A stretch of 64,000 bases of DNA from Buchananella felis (GTDB lineage Bacteria > Actinomycetota > Actinomycetes > Actinomycetales > Actinomycetaceae): assembly GCF_041380015.1 (NCBI RefSeq), contig NZ_CP159978.1. One strand, 5' to 3'. Positions within the stretch are counted from its first letter, which is position 1. The number at the start of each line of letters is the position of its first letter. The notes beneath the pieces are model-generated. The model did no database searches. It saw only the letters and a list, made by a program, of their open reading frames with translations, and was not told the origin of the DNA. Below are positions 42,480 through 50,749 of this stretch, one piece after another. A program made the translations under genes and the position numbers.

Positions 42480-42522
42480 GGGGTGGCCGGGAGCGGTCTG
42501 ATCGGACCGTCCCGGCCACCCC
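42480..42522 (-). terminator. terminator of the UPF0182 gene
   Basis: GGGGTGGCCGGGA (42480-42492) pairs with TCCCGGCCACCCC (42510-42522), and the stem extends inward through CGGTC/GACCG with a one-base bulge. On the minus strand it follows the UPF0182 stop and is followed by a CGTTTT run. Confidence 0.8.
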
Positions 42523-42542
42523 GTCGGGTGCCTAGCGCGCGT

Positions 42543-45500
42543 TCAGCGCAGCGCGGCCTCGGCCGCGATGGCGTCCTTGATGGCGCGGTCCAGGTCCTCC
42601 TGGGCCTTGCCGTAGGCGGCCCAGTCGCCGGCGCGCATGGCGGAGTCGGCGGCCTGCATAGCGGCGTTGGCGCGGGCCAGGGCGTCGGTCAGCGCGGCCT
42701 TCGGGTCACCGGTCACGGTGCCGCCCGTACCGCCCGGTACGGCGGGGTTGGCCGGGTCCGGCGGGGCGATGGTGCTACCGGGCTCTGCCGGGGCGGCCGG
42801 GGCGCTGGAGCTGCCCGTCTCGAACGGGGCCCCGGAGGCCTGGGCGGACGGCTCCTGGCCGGGCTGGCCGGGCTCCAGCGGCTCGGTGGGCTCCAGGGCC
42901 TCAGAGGGCACCTCGTCCGCGCCGGTCTTGGCGCCGGAGTCGCCGCCGAACACCTGGTCCAGGGCCTCGCCGAGCGTGGGGGCGAAGCCCACCTTCTCAC
43001 CGAAGGCGACCAGCACGGAGCGCAGCAGCGGGTACTGGGTGCCCTGGGCGGACTGCACGTAGATGGGCTGGACGTAGAGCAGGCCGCCGCCCACGGGCAG
43101 GGTGAGCAGGTTGCCGCGCACCACCTGGGAGGAGTTCTGGGCCAGCAGGTTCAGCTCGGTGGAGACCCGGGCGGTGGAGTCGAAGATGTTCTTCACCTGG
43201 CCCGGGCCGGGCACGGTCAGGTCGCGCGGCAGCTCCAGCACGCGCAGCTTGCCGTAGCCCTCGCGCACCTTGCCGGCCTGGTTGCCGGTCTCGCTGTCCA
43301 CGGCCACGAAGCCGGTCAGCACGTTGCGGGTGTCGTTACCGCCGGGGATGAACACGGAGGTGAGGGAGAACTCCGCGCCCTCCTGGCCGGGCATCTGCAT
43401 GGTCAGGTAGTAGGGGTCCTGCGGCACGCCGGAGTCCGGGTTGGACGGGTCGGCCGGCTGCTTCCAGAAGTCACCACCGGAGTAGAAGGAGCGGGCGTCG
43501 GTGACGTGGTAGCGGCCCAGCAGTTCGCGCTGCACCTGGAACAGGTCCTCGGGGTAGCGCAGGTGGGCCATCAGGTCGGCGCTGATCTCGCTCTTGGGGG
43601 TGAGCACGCCGGGGAACACGTTGCCCCAGGTGTTCACGATGGCGTCGTCCTCGTCCCACTGGTAGAGAGTGACGGAACCGTCGTAGGCGTTGACCACGGC
43701 CTTGACGGAGTTGCGCACGTAGTTGACCGTCGGCGTGCCCGTGAAGCCGGCCGGGGTGCCCGGCATGGTGACGCGGGCGGCGTAGGGGTAGGCGTCGGTG
43801 GTGGTGTAGGCGTCCACGATCCACACCAGTTCCTTGGGGGTGGCGGGGTTGCCGTCGCGGTCCACCACTGCCGGGTAGGCCTCCTCGTCCAGGGTGAGCC
43901 AGGGGGCCACCTTGGCTACGCGCACGTGCGGGTCACGGTCGTAGAGGATCTGGGAGTGGGAGTTGACCTGGTCTGAGAACAGGATCTCCATGGACCCGAA
44001 GCGGATGGCGTAGAGCAGCTGGTTGAAGACGTTGCCGACGCTGGGGCCGCCGTTGCCCTTGAAGGTGGTGTTGACCTGGCCCGTGGAGGCGGCGTCGTCC
44101 GGGTAGTCCAGCTCCTGCGGCTCGCTGCCCTCGGGGCCACCCACGATGGAGTAGTGCGGAGAGTTCTTGCCGAAGTAGACACGCGGCTCGTATTCGCCCA
44201 TGTCGCCCTGGGAGGGGATGCCCTGCTCCCAGAAGGCGGGCCGGCCGTCGGCGCCGGTGGCGTTGCCGTATGCGGCCACCACGCCAAAGCCGTGGGTGTA
44301 GACGGTGTGGTCGTTGACCCAGGTGCGCTGCTCGGCACCCAGGCCGTCCTGGTTGAGCTCGCGCACGGCGATAACCGTGTCGCGGCGCTGCCCGTCCACC
44401 ACGTAGCGGTCCACGTTCAGGGCGCGGGAGAAGCCGTAGTACTGGCGGTTTTGCTGCAGCTGCCGGAAGGTGGGGGAAATGATGTTGGGGTCCAGCAGGC
44501 GCACGGAGGCGGTGGATTCGCTGTCGTGGCGCAGCTGGCCGCTGGAGGCCTCGGTGACGGCCCGGTAGGTGGTGGTCTCTACGTCCTGCAGGCCGTGGGC
44601 GGCCAGGGTGGCGTCGATGTTGCGCTGGATGTAGGGGGACTCGGCCTCCTGCGCGTTGGGGTCAACGGAGAAGCGCTGGATGAGGGCCGGGTAGGCCACG
44701 CCGATCACCAGGCCGGAGGCCACCATGACGGCGATGCCGACGATCGGCAGTTTCCAGGAGCGCACGAACACGGAGGCGACGAACAGCAGCGCCACCACCA
44801 CTGCGATGCCGGCCAGGATTCCCCTGGCTGGCAGCACGGCGTTGATGTCGGTGTAGGAAGCGCCGTCGAACTTGGCGTTCTCCCCCACCAGGAGGGCGTA
44901 GCGGCTGAGCCAGTACTGGGCGCCGATCAGCAGGGAGATCAGCGCGGCGATGGCGGAGGTCTGCACCCACATAGCGGTAGTACCCCAGCCCTTGCGCAGG
45001 TGGGTGGCGCCGTAGAGGTAGTGGATGGCGAAGTTGGCCAGCAGGGCCGCGATGAAGGCGGCCAGGGCCACGCTGGCCAGCAGGCGCAGCAGCGGGAGGG
45101 TGAAAACGAAGAAGGACACGTCCAGCCCGAACTGCGGGTCGCTCACCCCGAAGGGCACCTGGTTGAAGGCGGCCACGATGACGGTCCAGTTCTGGGCCAG
45201 CTGCCCGGAGAGGAACAGGCCCACCGCCACGGGGATGACCACGAAGGCGATCTTGCGGAAGCGCTCGAAGGCGCGGGCGTAGGGGGCCAGGGCCACGTAG
45301 CTCTTGGCCAGCTCGGTGCGCTGGGGGCGGGTGCGCCAGGCCACGAACAGGGCGGCGAACACGATGGCGGCGATGATGAGCGTGCCTACCGCCGCCACCC
45401 CGAAGGTGGTGAGCCACTTGGTGAGCAGGACGCGGGTGTAGCCGAGCTGCTGGAACCAGAGCACCTCGGTCCAGTAGAGCGACGCCAACCGGATCAGCCC

Positions 45501-45659
45501 GCCCAGCACCGCCAGGATCAGCAGCGTGATGGAAAGGGGGCCGGGCTTGCGGAAGGCCGGGCCCGGCTTGGCCGGTGTGCGGGGCGGGGTGGGGCGCTTG
45601 GGGGCGCCGTCCTGCCCTTCCTTGTCCTCGAACATCGAGCTGTAGAAGCTGAAAACCAC
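42543..45659 (-). CDS. UPF0182 family membrane protein
   Basis: The 1038-residue protein fits the UPF0182 (COG1615) family in length and layout. A short basic/Pro-rich N-terminus precedes seven membrane helices over about 330 residues (WTEVLWFQQLGYTRVLLTKW is characteristic). A large extracytoplasmic domain follows (NDHTVYTHGFGVVAAYGN; RYPEDLFQVQRELLGRYHV), then an acidic Pro/Ala-rich linker and a helical tail of Ala-rich repeats. Function unknown. The GTG at 45659 is preceded by AGGAG at 11 bases. It is divergent from PPA1309, the usual neighbour. Confidence 0.94.
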   Translation of the reverse strand: MVFSFYSSMFEDKEGQDGAPKRPTPPRTPAKPGPAFRKPGPLSITLLILAVLGGLIRLASLYWTEVLWFQQLGYTRVLLTKWLTTFGVAAVGTLIIAAIVFAALFVAWRTRPQRTELAKSYVALAPYARAFERFRKIAFVVIPVAVGLFLSGQLAQNWTVIVAAFNQVPFGVSDPQFGLDVSFFVFTLPLLRLLASVALAAFIAALLANFAIHYLYGATHLRKGWGTTAMWVQTSAIAALISLLIGAQYWLSRYALLVGENAKFDGASYTDINAVLPARGILAGIAVVVALLFVASVFVRSWKLPIVGIAVMVASGLVIGVAYPALIQRFSVDPNAQEAESPYIQRNIDATLAAHGLQDVETTTYRAVTEASSGQLRHDSESTASVRLLDPNIISPTFRQLQQNRQYYGFSRALNVDRYVVDGQRRDTVIAVRELNQDGLGAEQRTWVNDHTVYTHGFGVVAAYGNATGADGRPAFWEQGIPSQGDMGEYEPRVYFGKNSPHYSIVGGPEGSEPQELDYPDDAASTGQVNTTFKGNGGPSVGNVFNQLLYAIRFGSMEILFSDQVNSHSQILYDRDPHVRVAKVAPWLTLDEEAYPAVVDRDGNPATPKELVWIVDAYTTTDAYPYAARVTMPGTPAGFTGTPTVNYVRNSVKAVVNAYDGSVTLYQWDEDDAIVNTWGNVFPGVLTPKSEISADLMAHLRYPEDLFQVQRELLGRYHVTDARSFYSGGDFWKQPADPSNPDSGVPQDPYYLTMQMPGQEGAEFSLTSVFIPGGNDTRNVLTGFVAVDSETGNQAGKVREGYGKLRVLELPRDLTVPGPGQVKNIFDSTARVSTELNLLAQNSSQVVRGNLLTLPVGGGLLYVQPIYVQSAQGTQYPLLRSVLVAFGEKVGFAPTLGEALDQVFGGDSGAKTGADEVPSEALEPTEPLEPGQPGQEPSAQASGAPFETGSSSAPAAPAEPGSTIAPPDPANPAVPGGTGGTVTGDPKAALTDALARANAAMQAADSAMRAGDWAAYGKAQEDLDRAIKDAIAAEAALR

Positions 45660-45744
45660 GGGTTACCTATCTCCTGCGACGGCGCGCGTTCCACGCCGAG
45701 GGGTCGCTTCCATCGTGCCATGGATTTGCTGAGATGATTCCCCC

Positions 45745-46419
45745 ATGGATTTGTCTGAGACTTCTCTGCCTACGCCGCCCGCCTCCCCCTCGGGGCGGGC
45801 CACTTGCGCCGCGCCGGGGTTGGGGGACGACGCTGTCCCGGCCACCGCCCCCTCTAGCGCCGCTTTCGCGCCCGCGCCGGAGCCCAGCGCCGCCCAGGTC
45901 GCCCTGGTGGGGGCGGTGCGAGAGATCGAGCAGCACGTGGCGGCTGCGGGCTGGGACCGGGGTATCACGGTGTTCGCGCTGGTGCCCACGGCGACGATCC
46001 TGGAGAACGAGCCGAACCTGGATGAGTCGCTGGCGGTGGAGATGCGCGCCTACGTGGCGGCCGACCCGGGGCACCTGACCTCGATCCCACAGGACCTGTC
46101 CAGCTCCAGTCAGGACCTGTCGGTGCTGCTGGCGCAGCTTGTGTGGCCGCCGGCGGTGGTGGGAATGGCCCTGACTGCGGAGCGGATCGTGCTGCCGCAG
46201 GCGGCGGAGGACGAGGCGCCCGCGGACGCTGCGGCGCGCGACGAGTTCCTGCTGAACCACCCGGCCCGCCAGGACGTGCGCCTGGCCGTGGGCGTGCTGC
46301 GCACGGGCGAGTCGTGGTGCGCGGTGCGGATGCGCGCGCACGACTCGGACGACGCGGTGGCCGGCGGCATCGACCTGGCCCCAGACCTGGTGGCGGCGGC
46401 CCTGGCCACCTTCCAGTAG
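45745..46419 (+). CDS. PPA1309 family protein
   Basis: The 224-residue protein has a disordered N-terminus of about 45 residues encoded partly by a GGACGACGCT word (45825). The conserved body includes VREIEQHVAAAGWDRGITVF, ALVPTATILENEPNL, VWPPAVVGMALTAERIVLP and LRTGESWCAVRMR. The family is actinobacterial, of unknown function, and is regularly found between YlbL-like proteases and UPF0182, as here. Confidence 0.88.
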   Translation: MDLSETSLPTPPASPSGRATCAAPGLGDDAVPATAPSSAAFAPAPEPSAAQVALVGAVREIEQHVAAAGWDRGITVFALVPTATILENEPNLDESLAVEMRAYVAADPGHLTSIPQDLSSSSQDLSVLLAQLVWPPAVVGMALTAERIVLPQAAEDEAPADAAARDEFLLNHPARQDVRLAVGVLRTGESWCAVRMRAHDSDDAVAGGIDLAPDLVAAALATFQ

Positions 46420-46455
46420 CCCGCTGGCGCGGGCAGAAGGCCTCGCAGACGACCG

Positions 46456-46489
46456 TGCCCCCGCGCCCAGGAAGTAGGGCGCGGGGGCA
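46456..46489. terminator. bidirectional terminator, PPA1309 / YlbL-like protease
   Basis: A perfect 13-bp stem (46456-46468 with 46477-46489) with an 8-base loop lies between convergent genes. Its right arm runs into a variant of the recurring word (GGCAGCGTCCTCC). Confidence 0.82.
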
Positions 46490-46501
46490 GCGTCCTCCAC
46501 C

Positions 46502-47854
46502 CTACTGCTGGCTCTCCAGCCGGGCGGTGGCCTGTTCGCAGGTCTGCAACTGGCCGTTCTGGCCGGCGGCGATCTGCTCCAGGGCCTGGCGTGCCTCGGA
46601 AAGGGAGGCCACGGCCACCACCTGGATGCCCTCCGGGGAGCGGCCGGTCACGTCGGCGCAGTTGTCCACCGGGAGCAAGAAGTACTCGGCCCCATCCCGC
46701 TTGGCGCCGGCGAGCTTCATGGGCGCGCCCCCAATCGGGCCGACGGTGGCGTCCATGCCCAGCGTGCCGGTGCCGGCCACGTTGGCACCGCCGGTCAGCT
46801 CGCCGGGGGTGAGCTTGTCGATCAAAGCCAGGGTGAACATGAGCCCGGCCGACGGGCCGGAGATGCCGTCCACGGAGATCGCCACGTCGAAGGGCAGGTC
46901 CATGTCCACGCTCAGGTAGATGCCCAGCCGGGAGCCCGAGGCCCCCAGCAACGGACCGCCGGTGTACCCGTTGACCGGGGCCCGGGTGACGATCTTTGCC
47001 TGACCGGGCTTGCCGTCGCGCAGGTACTCCAGGGTCACCTCGGTGCCCGGCTCGGTGTCGGACAAGAAGGAGTGGATCGAGTCGTAGAACTCCAGTGCCA
47101 CGCGCTCGCGGCCGGGGGCGGAGATGAAGGTGAGCACGTCACCCTCCTCCAGCTTGCCCTCCGCGTCAGAGCCCTGCCCCACCCCCACGGTGGTCAGCTG
47201 GGCCGGCACCTGCTGGCCGATCTCGGTCAGGGCGCGCGCCATGGCGTTCTCCTGCGAGGTGACCATCTGGGCCGCGCCCTGCTGATCCACCTGCTGCTGC
47301 GTGGTGCCCGGCGGGTAGACCTCCTCTTCCCGCACCACGTCCCACTCCGGGTCCAGCCAGGCGCGCACCACTTCCCAGTAGGTGACGTGGTAGCCCGGCC
47401 CGCCCCGCACGGAGACGGTGGTCATGCGCAGCTCGCCGGACGTGTCGTAGGTGGGCAGCCCGTCGATGGCCAGCACCGGGCCACCGTTGGCCTCCCCCAG
47501 CACGTCCAGGGTGGGGCCGGGGCCCTCCAGCACGTAGGGGGCCCGCAGCGCCGAGACGCCCAGCGCCGCCGCCCCCAGCACCACCACCGTCACCAGGAAC
47601 GCGGTGAGCTTGCCGGCCCTGCCGCGCTTGCGCTTGCCGCCCGGCACCTGGCGAGGCTGGCCGGGGGCGAAGGGGGCCTGCTGGTTGGGGCCGAAGGGGC
47701 CTGCCGGGGTCGCGGTGGCGGAACCGAAGGGGCCGGCCGGGTTCGCGGTGCCCGACTGGAAGCCGATGGCGACGGGGCGGTCCCCCCAGCGCGGCGGGGT
47801 CTGGTTTTCCTGGCCGCCCTGGGGGCCGGTTCCAGGCATAGACGGGTTATTCAC
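46502..47854 (-). CDS. membrane-anchored PDZ / Lon-type S16 protease (YlbL-like)
   Basis: The 450-residue protein has a Gly/Pro/Gln-rich cytoplasmic N-terminus with two NPAGPFG/TPAGPFG repeats, a basic patch (GGKRKRGRAGK) and one membrane helix at about 83-103. A PDZ region (GSDAEGKLEEGDVLTFISAP) and a C-terminal Lon protease domain follow. The Ser-Lys dyad is visible as DGISGPSAGLMF (Ser near 334) and GGAPMKLAGAK (Lys near 379). It should degrade or process exported proteins at the outer face. The GTG start follows GAGGTG at 12 bases. Confidence 0.92.
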   Translation of the reverse strand: MNNPSMPGTGPQGGQENQTPPRWGDRPVAIGFQSGTANPAGPFGSATATPAGPFGPNQQAPFAPGQPRQVPGGKRKRGRAGKLTAFLVTVVVLGAAALGVSALRAPYVLEGPGPTLDVLGEANGGPVLAIDGLPTYDTSGELRMTTVSVRGGPGYHVTYWEVVRAWLDPEWDVVREEEVYPPGTTQQQVDQQGAAQMVTSQENAMARALTEIGQQVPAQLTTVGVGQGSDAEGKLEEGDVLTFISAPGRERVALEFYDSIHSFLSDTEPGTEVTLEYLRDGKPGQAKIVTRAPVNGYTGGPLLGASGSRLGIYLSVDMDLPFDVAISVDGISGPSAGLMFTLALIDKLTPGELTGGANVAGTGTLGMDATVGPIGGAPMKLAGAKRDGAEYFLLPVDNCADVTGRSPEGIQVVAVASLSEARQALEQIAAGQNGQLQTCEQATARLESQQ

Positions 47855-47932
47855 GGGGGCATTCTTTCACCTCTTCCTGAAAGCTCTCAGGGATGCCCGC
47901 TACTGTGAGGCGCTAGAAGCAAAGGAGGCGTC

Positions 47933-49399
47933 ATGGCTGAAGCCAACTGGGAAGACGTGCTGCGAAACCTGCTCGGGCAAGAGAACGCCGACCAGATGAT
48001 GGCCGCTATGCGGCAGGCCGGCCTGGACCCGGCCCAGATGGGCGCCGCACTGGGCGGATTTAACGAGGTACAGCTGCGCGCCATGATGGAGCAGACCAAG
48101 CGGCTCTTGGCCCAGCCCGCCGGGATCAACTGGGAGCTGGCGCGGGACACCGCCCGGCACGTCGTTCACCAGGGCGGCGACCCGGCGGTCATGGCTGCGC
48201 AGGACGCCCACTTCCGCCAGGCCATGCAGGTGGCGGACCTGTGGCTGGACGTAGTCACCGACCTGGCCCCGGCGGGAATGGAACGCAAGGTGTGGGCACG
48301 GGCCCAGTGGGTGGAGTCGACCATCGCCGTGTGGCGCGAGGTGATGGAGCCGGTGGCGTTGTCTGCTGTCGACGCGCTGGCCCAGGCCCTGGCGGAGCAG
48401 GCCAGTGCCCAGGGCGTGGACCTGAGCGGAGCGGATGCCGGCCTGGAGGGACTGGCGGGGTTCAACGGTTTCGACGGCCTGGATGCGCTGATGGCGCAGA
48501 TGGACCCCACTGGCGCCGCCACCGGACCTACCTCCGGGCCGGGCCTTGGCACGATGCTGCACCGCATGGCCGGGCTGGTGTTCGCCACCCAGATGGGGCA
48601 GGCGGTGGGCCAGCTGGCCCAGGAGGTGCTGGGGGCGGGAGACTCCGGCCTGCCACTGACCGTGGGCACGGCCGCCCTGGTGCCGACTAACGTGTCCGCC
48701 TTCATGGACTCCCTGGAGGTGCCGGCGGACGAGGTCCTGGCGTTCCTGGCCACCCGCGAGGCGGCCACCGCCCGCCTCTACGCTGGGGTGCCGTGGCTCA
48801 AGGGCCACGTGCTCAGCCTGCTGGGTCAGTACGCCCGCGAGATCCGCCTGGACACCGAGGCGATCGAGGAGGCGCTGCGCGGGGTGGACGTCTCAGACCA
48901 GGCCGCGCTGCAGCAGGCGCTGACAGGTGGCATGTTCTCGCCGCGCCAGTCCGCCGCGCAGGAGCGAGCCCTGGAGGAGCTGCAGACCTTGCTGGCCGTG
49001 ATCGAGGGCTGGGTGGAGGAGGTCACCGCGAGCGCCGTGGCCCCGCACCTGCCGCACGCGGTGGCGCTGCGCGAGTCCATGCGCCGACGCCGCGCGGTGG
49101 GCGGTCCGGCCGAGCATCTGTTCGCCTCCCTGGTGGGGCTGCAGCTGCGCCCGCGCCGGGCCCGCGACGCCGCCGAGCTGTGGGCCAACGTTGCCCGCGA
49201 GCGGGGCGTGGCCGAGCGCGACGCCCTGTGGGGCCACCCTGACCTGATTCCCTCCGGCGCCGACCTGGATTCTCCCTCCACGTTCGTGCAGTTGCGGGAG
49301 ATGGAGGCGCAAGAGAGCGCCGCCATGGACGACGAGCTGGCCCGCCTCCTGGATGGTTCCCTGCCGCAGGACGACGCTGCCCGCGACGCCGACGCCTAG
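47933..49399 (+). CDS. DUF2342 'zinc-dependent metalloprotease' family protein, apparent active-site loss
   Basis: The 488-residue protein matches the actinobacterial DUF2342 family in length, in its divergent position beside the YlbL-like protease, and in segments such as INWELARDTARHVVHQGGDP and FATQMGQAVGQLAQEVLGAG. In relatives the putative metal site reads REAAHxRLFxHVPWL. Here it is REAATARLYAGVPWL (residues 275-289), so both histidines (279, 285) are Thr and Gly. The frame is intact, so it may be a non-catalytic homologue. The family pattern is from memory. Confidence 0.82.
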   Translation: MAEANWEDVLRNLLGQENADQMMAAMRQAGLDPAQMGAALGGFNEVQLRAMMEQTKRLLAQPAGINWELARDTARHVVHQGGDPAVMAAQDAHFRQAMQVADLWLDVVTDLAPAGMERKVWARAQWVESTIAVWREVMEPVALSAVDALAQALAEQASAQGVDLSGADAGLEGLAGFNGFDGLDALMAQMDPTGAATGPTSGPGLGTMLHRMAGLVFATQMGQAVGQLAQEVLGAGDSGLPLTVGTAALVPTNVSAFMDSLEVPADEVLAFLATREAATARLYAGVPWLKGHVLSLLGQYAREIRLDTEAIEEALRGVDVSDQAALQQALTGGMFSPRQSAAQERALEELQTLLAVIEGWVEEVTASAVAPHLPHAVALRESMRRRRAVGGPAEHLFASLVGLQLRPRRARDAAELWANVARERGVAERDALWGHPDLIPSGADLDSPSTFVQLREMEAQESAAMDDELARLLDGSLPQDDAARDADA

Positions 49400-49776
49400 G
49401 CGCGCCGCCCGGTTTTCCCACCTGGCGGCGGCCGGGCGCTCGCGCACCCAGGGCTCGCTGCTCGCGCTCCGCACCTGCGCCTGGTCACCGCACGTGCTCA
49501 CCGCGCCAGCTGACCCCGGGCTCGCAAATGCTGCATCGGGGTACATGCGACCGACCGGTGCCACGCCCCCAAGCGGTCGCATGTACCCCGACCGCACGCT
49601 TGTACGCTCCGTGCCACCGGTCCAGCGCCCCGCCCCGAGCGCTCCCACCGGGCAGAAGCCCACCGACACCCGACCGCCGTCCCGGGGCCGGCCGGGTTTT
49701 CCACACCCTCCCCCACCTCGCAGCACTCCGACTGGGCCTCTGCCTACCGTAGGTGGCACGAAAGGCGGGTGAACTG
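49400..49776. other. 377-bp gene-free region
   Basis: It contains the 85-bp hairpin repeat (49520-49604). The rest is GC-rich, with no terminator or coding frame recognised and no clear promoter before 49777. Confidence 0.5.
49520..49604. repeat. 85-bp dispersed hairpin repeat, copy 2
   Basis: A perfect 17-bp inverted repeat (49537-49553 with 49574-49590) matches copy 1 at 323-407 in 74 of 85 positions. Relative to copy 1, one stem pair is changed on both sides (TACATG/CATGTA in place of TACATC/GATGTA), preserving pairing. Most other differences fall in the loop and left flank. Confidence 0.8.
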
Positions 49777-50679
49777 ATGCAACTGGTGAGCGGTGTGGAG
49801 GTGCTGTGGCGCACCGGCGACGAGGTGCAGGTGGGCTTTGGCCCCGCCCACGTCCGCCTGAGTGGCCTGGACGAGGCCCAGCTGGCCTGCCTGGAGCGCA
49901 TGACCCGGGGCCGGGTGGAGTCCGGGCGAGCCGAGCAACGCCTGGGGCCGCAGGTCGTCTCTCAGCTGCGTCGGGCCGGGCTACTTGTCGAGGGGCGTTC
50001 CGGCCCCGCGCCCGCGCCACTGGTGGAGCTGGAAAACACGTTGCGGCGCGCCGGCATGGAGACGGGCCGGCTGCGCCAGCGCCCACGGGACGCGGTGAGC
50101 GTCTGGGGCCCGGCCTCCCTGGTCAATCCGCTGGTGGAGGCCCTCTCCGCCGCCGGGGTGGGCAGCATCGACACCCCGCAGGATCGCGAAGGAGGCGAGC
50201 TGACGGCCGGAGAGTTTTCTACCGTGAAGCCCGCCCAGCTCGCCGTGGTGATGGGCCTGGCTGCGGTGGACAGCTGGACGTGCGGCCAGCTGCTGGTCAC
50301 CGACCAGGCCCACCTGCCCGTGGTGGTGGAGGAGGCCACCGTGCGGGTGGGGCCCGTCGTGGTTCCTGGCGTGACCCCGTGCGTGCGCTGCCAGGACCTG
50401 GCCATGACGGCCCAGGACCCGGCCTGGCCCGCGCTGATCTGCCAGGTGCGCAACCTGCGCAAGTCCCCGCCCCCGGCGCAGGTCTGCTCGATCGCCACCG
50501 CAGCGGCCCTGCAGGCCGCCCTCGCCTTCCTCACCTGGCCGGATCGGGCACCGGCGGGGGCACTTGGTACCGCACGGATGGTGTGGGAACTGGACCAGCC
50601 CTATCCGCGGGTCGAACCGGTGAGCGCCCACCCGGACTGCGGCTGCGGCGCGGCCCCGGAGTCCTGGGAGCTCGACTAA
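49777..50679 (+). CDS. TOMM leader-peptide-binding / ThiF-like protein (orphan)
   Basis: The 300-residue protein begins MQLVSGVEVLWRTGDEVQVG. It has a central Rossmann-like segment and a C-terminal PGVTPCVRCQDLAMTAQDPAWP with a late CGCG, giving the CxxC...CxC zinc site of E1-like cyclodehydratase partners. In TOMM systems such proteins bind the precursor leader, but no precursor, YcaO or oxidase gene is near. Orphan copies next to uvrD2 are usual in actinobacteria, so a housekeeping role is likely. An upstream GTG (49753) is possible. Confidence 0.72.
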   Translation: MQLVSGVEVLWRTGDEVQVGFGPAHVRLSGLDEAQLACLERMTRGRVESGRAEQRLGPQVVSQLRRAGLLVEGRSGPAPAPLVELENTLRRAGMETGRLRQRPRDAVSVWGPASLVNPLVEALSAAGVGSIDTPQDREGGELTAGEFSTVKPAQLAVVMGLAAVDSWTCGQLLVTDQAHLPVVVEEATVRVGPVVVPGVTPCVRCQDLAMTAQDPAWPALICQVRNLRKSPPPAQVCSIATAAALQAALAFLTWPDRAPAGALGTARMVWELDQPYPRVEPVSAHPDCGCGAAPESWELD

Positions 50680-50749
50680 CCCGGCGCCCGCCAGGCCCCG
50701 AATGCCGCCGGCCCGGGACGCCGCCGGCCCCGGCATGCGCCTGCCGCGC

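Noticed and set aside
49777..50679. A TOMM bacteriocin biosynthetic cluster
   Set aside because: No YcaO, dehydrogenase, precursor peptide or exporter lies nearby; neighbours are housekeeping genes.
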